Of a stretch of 8,321 nucleotides of DNA, positions 1 through 5,381 are shown one piece after another. Numbering within the stretch: position 1 is the stretch's first letter; every line of letters starts with the position of its first letter. The DNA comes from Propionicimonas sp. (lineage in GTDB: Bacteria; Actinomycetota; Actinomycetes; Propionibacteriales; Propionibacteriaceae). Where the stretch lies: contig JAVHXR010000103.1 of the NCBI GenBank assembly GCA_031119515.1, positions 1-8,321 of the forward strand. Reading direction: 5' to 3'. Below the pieces are notes generated by a model. That model saw only the letters and a list, made by a program, of their open reading frames with translations. It had not been told where the DNA came from and made no database searches. The position numbers and the translations under genes were made by a program.

Positions 1-99
1 CCCGGGCCGACGCCACGCCATGGCGCCAACCGTAGCCGCCGGCGCCGCTGAGGCCGCTCCGGCCGGGCTTTGTCAGTGCCCGGCGGCAGGATGCGGGGT

Positions 100-360
100 A
101 TGGAATCACTCCATGTCGATTGCGCGAGCTGCCGGGCCCGTGGCCCCGCCTGCTCCGACTGCGTGATCTCGGTCCTGCTCGGGCCGATGACAGACGCCGT
201 CGAGCTGTCCTCCGATGAGGTCGGGGCCCTCGACGCGATGGCTCGTTCCGGCCTGCTGCCCCCGCTGCGGCTGATCCGTGGCTCGTCCCGCGGCGGCGCG
301 CGTCCGCTGCCCGACGGGGAGGAGGGGCCGGGGTTTGCTTCCGCGGCGACCTTCCCTTAG
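100..360 (+). CDS. Small four-cysteine protein of unknown function
   Basis: An 86-residue protein I cannot assign to a function. It resembles short conserved hypothetical proteins of actinobacteria as I remember them, but I could not check this. The N-terminal third carries His5 and two CxxC pairs (C8/C11 and C18/C21, spaced CX2CX6CX2C), a layout suited to binding one zinc ion or an iron-sulfur cluster. A hydrophobic stretch (VISVLLG, residues 22-28), an acidic middle and a GLLPPLRLI segment (51-59) follow. The last ~25 residues are Gly/Pro/Arg-rich and look disordered. There is no signal peptide, so it is probably cytoplasmic. I chose the ATG at 100 because AGGA (88-91) lies 8 bases upstream and the cysteine motif follows at once. 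TTG 70, GTG 76 and ATG 91 are in-frame alternatives. Its 3' end overlaps the candidate promoter of the NlpC/P60 gene. Confidence 0.62.
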   Translation: MESLHVDCASCRARGPACSDCVISVLLGPMTDAVELSSDEVGALDAMARSGLLPPLRLIRGSSRGGARPLPDGEEGPGFASAATFP

Positions 361-363
361 GGT
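335..363 (+). promoter_or_regulatory. Candidate sigma-70-type promoter for the NlpC/P60 gene
   Basis: TTGCTT at 335-340 and TAGGGT at 358-363 are separated by exactly 17 bases. This fits the actinobacterial housekeeping pattern (TTGNNN, 17-18 bases, TANNNT). Transcription would start near 370 and give a leader of about 44 bases that contains the hairpin at 381-400. The -35 box lies inside the end of the preceding small gene. This is inferred from pattern alone. Confidence 0.45.
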
Positions 364-380
364 TTTCTCAGATTTGGTTC

Positions 381-400
381 AGCCGGTGTTCACACCGGCT
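381..400 (+). promoter_or_regulatory. Perfect inverted repeat in the leader of the NlpC/P60 gene
   Basis: The arms AGCCGGTGT and ACACCGGCT are perfect reverse complements separated by only two bases (TC). As RNA this would form a stem of about 8 pairs with a 4-base loop. As DNA it is a 20-bp palindrome that a dimeric regulator could bind. It ends only 3 bases before the Shine-Dalgarno stretch (about 404-410) and lies downstream of the likely transcription start, so it could affect ribosome access or act as an operator. No run of T follows, so it is not a classical intrinsic terminator. I do not see the larger conserved structure of the c-di-AMP (ydaO) riboswitch that precedes some actinobacterial cell-wall hydrolase genes. 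Confidence 0.5.
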
Positions 401-413
401 TCGGGAGGGGTTC

Positions 414-1436
414 ATGGGATTGCGCGCCTGGCTGAGGTCGACCCTGGCCGTAGCCGCCGCCGGAGTGGTCACGCTCAGCATGGCTGTGCCGGCCCAGGCA
501 GACCCCACCACCCCGCCGAAGAACCTGAAGGACGCCAAGGCCCAGGTCGTCGAACTCGAGACCCAGGCCGCCGCCATCGAGGAGGACCTCGAAGAGGCCG
601 AGATCGCCCTCAACGAGGGCAAGCGCCGGCTGAAGGCGCTGCAGGCCGACATCGTCGCGCAGCAGCAGAAGGTCGACGAACTCGGCGTGCAGGCCCGCCA
701 GATCGCCCTGATGCAGTTCCAGGAGCGAGGCGTCGACACCACCGTCCAGCTGTTCACCGACAGCGACCCGGACGCTTTCCTCGACCGGCTCTCGACCACC
801 ACCAATGTCGACGCCAACATGAACTCGACGCTCCAGGAGCACCAGTCCGAGCAGGCCAACCTGACCGAACTCAAGCGCGCCGCCGCGGCAGAGGTCACCG
901 CGCTGGCGGCCGAGGAGGAGCGCCTGGCCGGCCTCAAGGCCGACATGGAGGACCGGATCGACCAGGCCGAGGCCCTGGTCACCAGGATGACCGAGGAGGA
1001 GCGCCGCCAGCTGGCAGCCCGCGACGGCGCCCGCACCACCTTCGACCTCGGCGAACTCGACGCCGGCGAGGTGAGCTCCCGGATGAAGAAGGTGATCGCG
1101 TACGCGGTCTCCCGGGTGCCCAACGGCCAGTACGTCACCGGTGCCGCCGGTCCCACCAACTTCGACTGCTCCGGCCTGGTGCTCGCCGCCTACCGCCAGA
1201 TCGGGATCTCGCTGCCGCACTCCTCGCGGGCGATGTTCGGCTACGGCAAGTCCGTCGCCCGCTCGGACCTGAAGCCCGGCGACCTGATCTTCTGGTACAG
1301 CCCGATCCACCACGTCGGCATGTACATCGGCAACGGCAAGATCGTTCACGCCCGCAACCCGCGCAACGACCTCGTGATCCAGTCCCTGAGCTCCTACCCA
1401 GCGCCCTACACCGGCGCGCGCCGGATCGTCGGCTGA
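414..1436 (+). CDS. Secreted NlpC/P60 peptidoglycan endopeptidase with coiled-coil N-terminus
   Basis: A 340-residue exported cell-wall hydrolase. NlpC/P60 enzymes are cysteine peptidases that cut the D-Glu to diamino acid bond of peptidoglycan stem peptides. Residues 1-29 are a Sec signal peptide (basic start, hydrophobic core, cleavage likely after AQA, mature protein from D30). Residues ~37-200 are charged heptad-like helices predicted to form a coiled coil, like the regulatory arm of actinobacterial RipC-type enzymes. The catalytic domain covers ~222-340, with nucleophile C252 (NFDCSGLV), general base H300 (HHVGMYIG) and a third residue, probably H312 (VHARNP). The whole triad is present, so it should be active. 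The ATG at 414 follows GGAGGGG with good spacing. The gene is preceded by a candidate promoter and hairpin. The lipoprotein peptidase gene starts 55 bases later, so the two may serve envelope remodelling together. Family call is firm; the RipC comparison is inferred. Confidence 0.93.
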   Translation: MGLRAWLRSTLAVAAAGVVTLSMAVPAQADPTTPPKNLKDAKAQVVELETQAAAIEEDLEEAEIALNEGKRRLKALQADIVAQQQKVDELGVQARQIALMQFQERGVDTTVQLFTDSDPDAFLDRLSTTTNVDANMNSTLQEHQSEQANLTELKRAAAAEVTALAAEEERLAGLKADMEDRIDQAEALVTRMTEEERRQLAARDGARTTFDLGELDAGEVSSRMKKVIAYAVSRVPNGQYVTGAAGPTNFDCSGLVLAAYRQIGISLPHSSRAMFGYGKSVARSDLKPGDLIFWYSPIHHVGMYIGNGKIVHARNPRNDLVIQSLSSYPAPYTGARRIVG

Positions 1437-1477
1437 GGCCGTTGCCGCCGGCCCGCTGGTCCGGTGGCCGTCCCGGG

Positions 1478-1483
1478 TAGCCT
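1478..1483 (+). promoter_or_regulatory. -10 box TAGCCT placed for a leaderless transcript of the lipoprotein gene
   Basis: TAGCCT fits the TANNNT -10 pattern and ends 8 bases before the GTG at 1492, so transcription could begin at or next to the start codon. A short purine stretch, CGGAG (1484-1488), lies only 3 bases before the GTG, too close for a normal ribosome binding site. I see no convincing -35 box 17-18 bases upstream. Confidence 0.4.
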
Positions 1484-1491
1484 CGGAGTCC

Positions 1492-2295
1492 GTGTTCCCC
1501 CGGCCAGCACTCGCCCTCGCGGCGCTGCTGCTCGCCGGCTGCGCACCCGCCCCGGCGTCGCCCACCGCGCCGGCGGAGCCCGAACTGGTCGCCTCCAGCG
1601 ACGACGCGGTCACGCTGCTCGCACCGGCGGCGCTGGACACGCCGGCGCGCCAGGTGTGGACCCGGCGGATCCGGACCGCGGTCGACACCCTCGCGCAGAC
1701 CGACCTCGGCCCCCTCGACGACGGCTGGGACGGCCGCCTCGTGGTCGAACTGCCGGACACCGCGCGGGCCTACGCGCGCCTCGCGGGGGAGGGTGCCGAG
1801 GCAGCGGCCGCCGTCACCCGCTGCCCCGCCGACGGCTCCCGGATCACTGTCAACCCGGTGGTCGACGCCGCCGAGCCGGCCTACCTGGCGTCCCTGCTGC
1901 TGCACGAGGCGGTCCACGTCGCGACCGGGTCCAGCTGCTCGGTCGGGGCGCCGCAGTGGGTCGAGGAGGGCCTGGCCGAGTGGGTGGCCGCCGAGCACAG
2001 CGGGGAGTCGCTCGCCGCCAACCAGGCCTGGGTCGAGCAGTACCTCGAACTGCACGGCATCCCGGAGGTGCTCCCGACCGACGCCGACTTCAGTGGCGAT
2101 CCGGACACCGTCTCGGCCGCCTACGGGCTGGCCAGGCTCGCGGTCGCGGCCGCGATCGACGGGCTGGGCCACGACGCCGCGATGGAGTTCTTCGGCGCCG
2201 CATTCGACGGGCGCGGCGACGACGCCACGACGGCGGCGGTGACCGGCTGGTACCGCGCCGAACTGGCCGGCCTCAGTGCGAGTGCGAGGCGATGA
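1492..2295 (+). CDS. Lipoprotein with HEXXH zinc-peptidase motif (peptidase MA-like)
   Basis: A 267-residue putative surface metallopeptidase. The N-terminus is a lipoprotein signal peptide ending in the lipobox LAGC, so C17 would be lipidated and the protein anchored outside the membrane. A flexible Ala/Pro-rich linker spans ~18-33. The catalytic signature is HEAVH (H138, E139, H142) in a helix starting LLLHE, followed by WVEEGLAEW (157-165), in which E160 is the likely third zinc ligand. HEXXH plus a downstream W-x-x-E-G-x-A motif is typical of gluzincin families such as peptidase MA-like proteins. C111 and C149 flank the active helix and could form a disulfide. The natural substrate is unknown. 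The GTG at 1492 is chosen because it leaves the shortest complete lipoprotein signal and lies just after TAGCCT. Its 3' end overlaps the convergent hydrolase gene by 23 bases. Confidence 0.82.
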   Translation: MFPRPALALAALLLAGCAPAPASPTAPAEPELVASSDDAVTLLAPAALDTPARQVWTRRIRTAVDTLAQTDLGPLDDGWDGRLVVELPDTARAYARLAGEGAEAAAAVTRCPADGSRITVNPVVDAAEPAYLASLLLHEAVHVATGSSCSVGAPQWVEEGLAEWVAAEHSGESLAANQAWVEQYLELHGIPEVLPTDADFSGDPDTVSAAYGLARLAVAAAIDGLGHDAAMEFFGAAFDGRGDDATTAAVTGWYRAELAGLSASARR

Positions 2296-3016
2296 ACGCG
2301 AGCGACCCGGAGAACACCTGCTCCCGGTCGTAGTCCAGCGTCGCCACGTGGTAACTGCGGGCGAGTTCGCTCACCGCGATGTCCTCGCTCGAGACGTGGC
2401 TGCGCAGGTAGTCCGTCGATGAACCCGGCACGACGTGGTCCTCGGCCGAGCGGAACACCAGCAGCGGGCAGGTGACCAGGTCGAGGCTGGCGCGAACGTC
2501 GGCGAACAGCCTCAGGATCGACGATGCCGCCCGCAGCGGGGTGCGTTCGTAGCCGTGCCTCGGGGTTCCCGGCCGGGCGACGTCGTGGTTCCCCGACGGC
2601 CAGGTGGGCACCACTCGCGAGGCCAGCGGGGCGAGTCGCTGGAGCCGGGAGGCGATCAGCCCGGGGTTGACCAGGATCAGGCCGGCCACCGAGCCCGGGT
2701 GGTGCTCGGCCAGCCGGAGGGCGAGCGTGCCACCCATCGAGTGGCCGACCACGAAGACCTGGTCGCAGGCTGCGGCGAGGGTGAGCAACTCACGCTCGGC
2801 GCAGGCGTACCAGTCCCGCCAGCCGGTGGCGTCGAGCTCCCGCCAGTCGGTGCCGTGGCCGGGCAGTCGGGGCAGCGCGACCCGGTAGCCGGCGTCCGCG
2901 GTCAGCTCGGCCCACTCCCGCAGCGTGTGCGGCGAACTGTTGAAGCCGTGCAGGAAGAGCACGGCGATCCTCGCCCGTCCGGCGTGGAACGGCTGTGCGT
3001 GCGCGGCGACGTCCAT
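2273..3016 (-). CDS. Alpha/beta hydrolase, carboxylesterase/monoacylglycerol lipase type
   Basis: A 247-residue cytoplasmic serine hydrolase without signal peptide. Visible landmarks: the oxyanion-hole region FLHGFNSSP (21-29), a PRLPGHG segment (49-55), the nucleophile elbow GHSMGG with S93, the acid D193 (RSAEDHVVP) and the base H223 (SYHVATLDYD). The triad order and ~250-residue size fit small esterases of the Est30 and monoacylglycerol lipase group, which hydrolyse short- to medium-chain acyl esters. The true substrate is not known. I prefer the ATG at 3016 (protein starts MDVAAHAQPF) because TACCAT lies 7 bases upstream in leaderless spacing and this N-terminus matches the short one usual in the family. 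ATG 3025 and GTG 3055 are in-frame alternatives that would add 3 or 13 residues. It is divergent from the acyltransferase gene, which may mean a shared lipid theme, but that is inference. Confidence 0.87.
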   Translation of the reverse strand: MDVAAHAQPFHAGRARIAVLFLHGFNSSPHTLREWAELTADAGYRVALPRLPGHGTDWRELDATGWRDWYACAERELLTLAAACDQVFVVGHSMGGTLALRLAEHHPGSVAGLILVNPGLIASRLQRLAPLASRVVPTWPSGNHDVARPGTPRHGYERTPLRAASSILRLFADVRASLDLVTCPLLVFRSAEDHVVPGSSTDYLRSHVSSEDIAVSELARSYHVATLDYDREQVFSGSLAFIASHSH

Positions 3017-3023
3017 GCAGGTC

Positions 3024-3029
3024 ATGGTA
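3024..3029 (-). promoter_or_regulatory. -10 box TACCAT for a leaderless transcript of the alpha/beta hydrolase gene
   Basis: On the minus strand TACCAT (TANNNT) is followed by 7 bases and then the ATG at 3016. This is the usual spacing for leaderless transcription in actinobacteria and supports that start codon. No Shine-Dalgarno sequence is visible before this ATG or before ATG 3025. No good -35 box is visible. Confidence 0.42.
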
Positions 3030-3066
3030 GTGAGCAGCGGAGGCGCCGCCGGCACTTCCGCGCCAC

Positions 3067-3081
3067 CCCGGGCGGCCCGGG
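3067..3081. repeat. 15-base GC palindrome in the divergent promoter region
   Basis: CCCGGGC and GCCCGGG are perfect reverse complements around a single central G. The site sits between the start of the minus-strand hydrolase gene and the plus-strand acyltransferase gene. It could be an operator for either, but palindromes made only of G and C arise easily by chance in DNA this GC-rich. Confidence 0.25.
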
Positions 3082-3125
3082 AGCCCGCGTGGCGGGGCGG
3101 TTCGGCCGCCGGTGGCCGGGGGTCC

Positions 3126-3131
3126 TATTGT
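3126..3131 (+). promoter_or_regulatory. Candidate -10 box TATTGT for the acyltransferase gene
   Basis: TATTGT is an island of A/T in a GC-rich stretch and fits TANNNT. Transcription would start near 3138 and leave a leader of about 29 bases with the ribosome binding site GGAAGG (3153-3158). The only -35-like sequence, TTCGGC at 3101-3106, is 19 bases away, so the call is weak. Confidence 0.35.
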
Positions 3132-3166
3132 GTTGCGGTCAGGCCCGAGGTCGGAAGGCGCAGATC

Positions 3167-3922
3167 GTGTACGAGTTCTTCAAGACGGTGCTGTTCCGCC
3201 CGGTGGTGAAGTGGCTGATGCGAGCGACCCTGGCCGGTGCGGAGAACGTCCCGGCGACCGGCGGCGCGGTGCTCGCCATCAACCACCCGGCCACCTCCGA
3301 GACCTACGTGCTGCCGGCGATGCTGGAGCGCACCCTGACCTTCCCCGCCAAGGCCGAGCTCTTCCGGGGCGACCGCGGGCCGGGCTCGAAGGTCGTGGCG
3401 TGGTTCATGAAGGCGATCAAGCAGGTGCCGCTCGACCGCTCCGGCGGACGGATGTCGCTGGAGGGGCTTCGCCCGATCCTGCAGGTGCTGGCCGACGGCG
3501 GCCTCGTCGGCATCTTCCCCGAGGGCACCAGGTCGCCCGACGGGCGGCTGTACAAGGGCAAGACCGGAGTCGCCAGGATCGCGCTGCTTGCCGGGGTCCC
3601 GATCATCCCTGTGGCGGTCTTCGACACCGCCACCGTGCGCACCCGGCTCGGCATCCCGTGGGTCCGGCGGCCCCGCCTCGTGGTCGGCGAGCCGCTGGAC
3701 TTCTCGGCCTACTCCGGTCGCGCCGACGACCCGGCGGTGATGCGGTGGGTGACGAACGAGGTGATGGCGGCGATCCAGGAGCTCTCCGGCCAGGAGTACG
3801 TGGACGTCTACGCCGGCTCGGTCAAACACGGGGCGGTCTCCGCCGCGGATGCGGACGCGAAGGTGCTGCCCCGTCCGAACACCGGGGCCACCCCGCCACC
3901 GCTCCCGGCGACGAACATCTGA
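3167..3922 (+). CDS. PlsC-like 1-acylglycerol-3-phosphate acyltransferase (LPLAT family)
   Basis: A 251-residue member of the lysophospholipid acyltransferase family, which transfers an acyl chain from acyl-CoA or acyl-ACP to lysophosphatidate or a related acceptor at the inner membrane face. Conserved blocks are visible: block I NHPATSETYV (39-48), block II QVPLDRSGG (86-94), block III FPEGTRSPDG (117-126, binds acceptor phosphate) and block IV VPIIPVAVF (144-152). The basic, hydrophobic N-terminus (residues 1-20) could associate with the membrane. One oddity is that block I reads H40-X4-E45, while the family norm is H-X4-D, where Asp assists the catalytic His. The change is conservative but uncommon. 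The Ala/Pro-rich C-tail (~222-251) looks disordered. The GTG at 3167 has GGAAGG 8 bases upstream and gives the N-terminus expected for the family. The acceptor specificity cannot be read from sequence. It ends 44 bases before the DAHP synthase gene. Confidence 0.88.
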   Translation: MYEFFKTVLFRPVVKWLMRATLAGAENVPATGGAVLAINHPATSETYVLPAMLERTLTFPAKAELFRGDRGPGSKVVAWFMKAIKQVPLDRSGGRMSLEGLRPILQVLADGGLVGIFPEGTRSPDGRLYKGKTGVARIALLAGVPIIPVAVFDTATVRTRLGIPWVRRPRLVVGEPLDFSAYSGRADDPAVMRWVTNEVMAAIQELSGQEYVDVYAGSVKHGAVSAADADAKVLPRPNTGATPPPLPATNI

Positions 3923-3953
3923 ACGCGAATGGGAGTCGGCTGGCGCCGCAGCG

Positions 3954-3959
3954 TATCCT
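3954..3959 (+). promoter_or_regulatory. -10 box TATCCT for a leaderless transcript of the DAHP synthase gene
   Basis: TATCCT fits TANNNT and ends 7 bases before the GTG at 3967, which puts the expected transcription start at the start codon. No Shine-Dalgarno sequence precedes that GTG within the usual distance, which agrees with leaderless translation. The -35 region is not recognisable. If real, this is the main promoter of the aromatic biosynthesis block. Confidence 0.5.
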
Positions 3960-3966
3960 GACCGGC

Positions 3967-5355
3967 GTGGTTGACTCGATCCCGTCGCTGACCGAACTGC
4001 GCAGTCGCCCGGTGGCCCAGCAACCGCTGTATCCGGACCCGTCGGCGATGGACGCCGTGCTCGCCGAGTTGCGCTTCCGGCCACCACTGGTGTTCGCCGG
4101 CGAGTGCGACGAGTTGCGCCGCCGGATCGCCGAGGTGGCGGCGGGCAGGTCGTTCCTGCTGCAGGGCGGCGACTGCGCCGAGACATTCGGTTCGGTGACC
4201 GCTGCCGACATCCGGGGCAAGCTGCGGGTGCTGCTGTCGATGGCCGTGGTGCTGACCTACGCCGCGCAGGTCCCCGTCCTCAAGGTCGGACGGATAGCGG
4301 GCCAGTACGCCAAGCCCCGCTCCAAGGACACCGAGACCAGGGACGGCGTCACCCTGCCCGCCTACCGCGGCGACGCGGTGAACGGGCTCGACTTCACCCC
4401 CGAGGCACGGGCCGCCGACCCGCACCGGCTGATCGAGGTCTACAACCACTCCGCCGCGACGCTGAACCTGCTGCGTGCCTTCGTCAAGGGCGGCTTCGCC
4501 GACCTGCGGGCGGTCCACACCTGGAACCGCGATTTCGTCCGGAACTCCCACGTGGAGGAGCGGTACGAGCAGATGACCTCGGAGATCGAGCGTGCGCTGG
4601 CGTTCATGGTGGCGTGCGGGGTGGACAACGAGTCGCTGCGCACGGTCGACTTCTACGCCAGCCACGAGGCGCTGCTGCTGGATTACGAGCACGCCCTGAC
4701 CCGGGTCGACTCGCGCACCGCGACGCCGTACGACACCAGCGCCCACATGGTCTGGATCGGCGAACGGACCCGGCAGCTGGACGGCGCGCACGTCGAGTTC
4801 TTCCGGCATGTCCGCAACCCGATCGGGATCAAGATCGGGCCGTCGGCGACGCCGGAGGAGGTCGTCGCGCTGCTCGAACGGCTCGATCCCGACGGCGAGC
4901 CGGGACGGCTGACGATCATCACCCGGATGGGAGCCGGAAGGATCCGGGACGCGCTGCCGCCGATCGTGGAGGCGGTCGAGGCGACCGGCCGCAAGGTGGC
5001 CTGGGTCTGCGACCCGATGCACGGCAACACCTTCGAGACCTCGCTCGGCTACAAGACCAGGGCGTTCAGCCAGGTGGTCGACGAGGTGAACGGCTTCTTC
5101 GACGTGCACGAGGCGCTCGGCACCTGGCCCGGCGGCGTCCACATCGAGCTCACCGGCGACGACGTCACCGAGTGCGTCGGGGGTGTCGACGAGCTGGTGG
5201 AGGCCGACCTGGCCAACCGGTACGAGACGGCCTGCGACCCCCGGATGAACCGCAACCAGGCGCTCGAACTCGCCTTCGTGGTGGCCGGCAGGCTGACCAG
5301 CGGCCGCATCCTGCGCCACAACTCCGTCCAGGAATTCCACGCCGAGGACTTCTGA
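3967..5355 (+). CDS. aroG: Class II 3-deoxy-D-arabino-heptulosonate-7-phosphate (DAHP) synthase
   Basis: Catalyses the first shikimate step, phosphoenolpyruvate plus erythrose 4-phosphate to DAHP, in the cytoplasm. The 462-residue protein is the plant/mycobacterial (class II) type. Metal ligands are C70 (LLQGGDCAE), H352 (CDPMHGNT), E394 (HIELTGDD) and D424 (CDPRMNRNQ). Substrate-binding residues include R109 (KVGRIAGQYAKPRS), E266/R267 (WIGERTRQLDG), K289 (GIKIGPSATP) and R320 (IITRMGAGR). These match the known M. tuberculosis active-site residues (C87, R126, E283, K306, R337, H369, E411, D441) with a constant shift of 17, so the core is intact. The N-terminus is therefore shorter, and the C-terminus carries an extra tail (~440-462). 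The mycobacterial enzyme is feedback-inhibited by aromatic amino acids and partners chorismate mutase; no mutase gene is present here. The GTG at 3967 sits 7 bases after TATCCT, suggesting a leaderless transcript. It heads the aromatic block. Confidence 0.96.
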   Translation: MVDSIPSLTELRSRPVAQQPLYPDPSAMDAVLAELRFRPPLVFAGECDELRRRIAEVAAGRSFLLQGGDCAETFGSVTAADIRGKLRVLLSMAVVLTYAAQVPVLKVGRIAGQYAKPRSKDTETRDGVTLPAYRGDAVNGLDFTPEARAADPHRLIEVYNHSAATLNLLRAFVKGGFADLRAVHTWNRDFVRNSHVEERYEQMTSEIERALAFMVACGVDNESLRTVDFYASHEALLLDYEHALTRVDSRTATPYDTSAHMVWIGERTRQLDGAHVEFFRHVRNPIGIKIGPSATPEEVVALLERLDPDGEPGRLTIITRMGAGRIRDALPPIVEAVEATGRKVAWVCDPMHGNTFETSLGYKTRAFSQVVDEVNGFFDVHEALGTWPGGVHIELTGDDVTECVGGVDELVEADLANRYETACDPRMNRNQALELAFVVAGRLTSGRILRHNSVQEFHAEDF

Positions 5356-5381
5356 CCCGCCGGGTCGGGGAGGATGCTGCA

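Noticed and set aside
1..69. Possible end of an upstream gene (short open frames in bases 1-51)
   Set aside because: Only a few codons, mostly Arg or Pro, with no recognisable motif. It could be a C-terminus but nothing supports it.
1437..1491. Possible terminator between the NlpC/P60 gene and the lipoprotein gene
   Set aside because: Only short imperfect GC dyads and no T-run. Not distinguishable from background in GC-rich DNA.
390..1760. A long minus-strand open frame antisense to the NlpC/P60 gene
   Set aside because: The same GC effect. It runs across two real plus-strand genes and the gap between them and shows no domain.
2435..3166. Upstream extension of the acyltransferase reading frame by 244 codons
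   Set aside because: This part is antisense to the alpha/beta hydrolase and then intergenic. The acyltransferase family starts near residue 1 of the shorter protein, which has its own ribosome binding site.
3112..3966. Upstream extension of the DAHP synthase frame through the acyltransferase gene
   Set aside because: It is an out-of-frame shadow of the acyltransferase with Arg/Gly/Pro-rich sequence. The GTG at 3967 gives a normal class II N-terminus.
3808..5340. A long minus-strand open frame antisense to the DAHP synthase gene
   Set aside because: Long antisense frames are common in GC-rich coding DNA because stop codons are rare. Its translation is low-complexity and rich in Val/Gly/Arg/His with no recognisable motif, while the plus strand encodes a full catalytic protein.
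4104..5381. Upstream extension of the threonine aldolase-like frame through the DAHP synthase gene
   Set aside because: It is out of frame with the real gene and has no motif. The GTG at 5382 has a strong ribosome binding site and the family's DLRSDT start.
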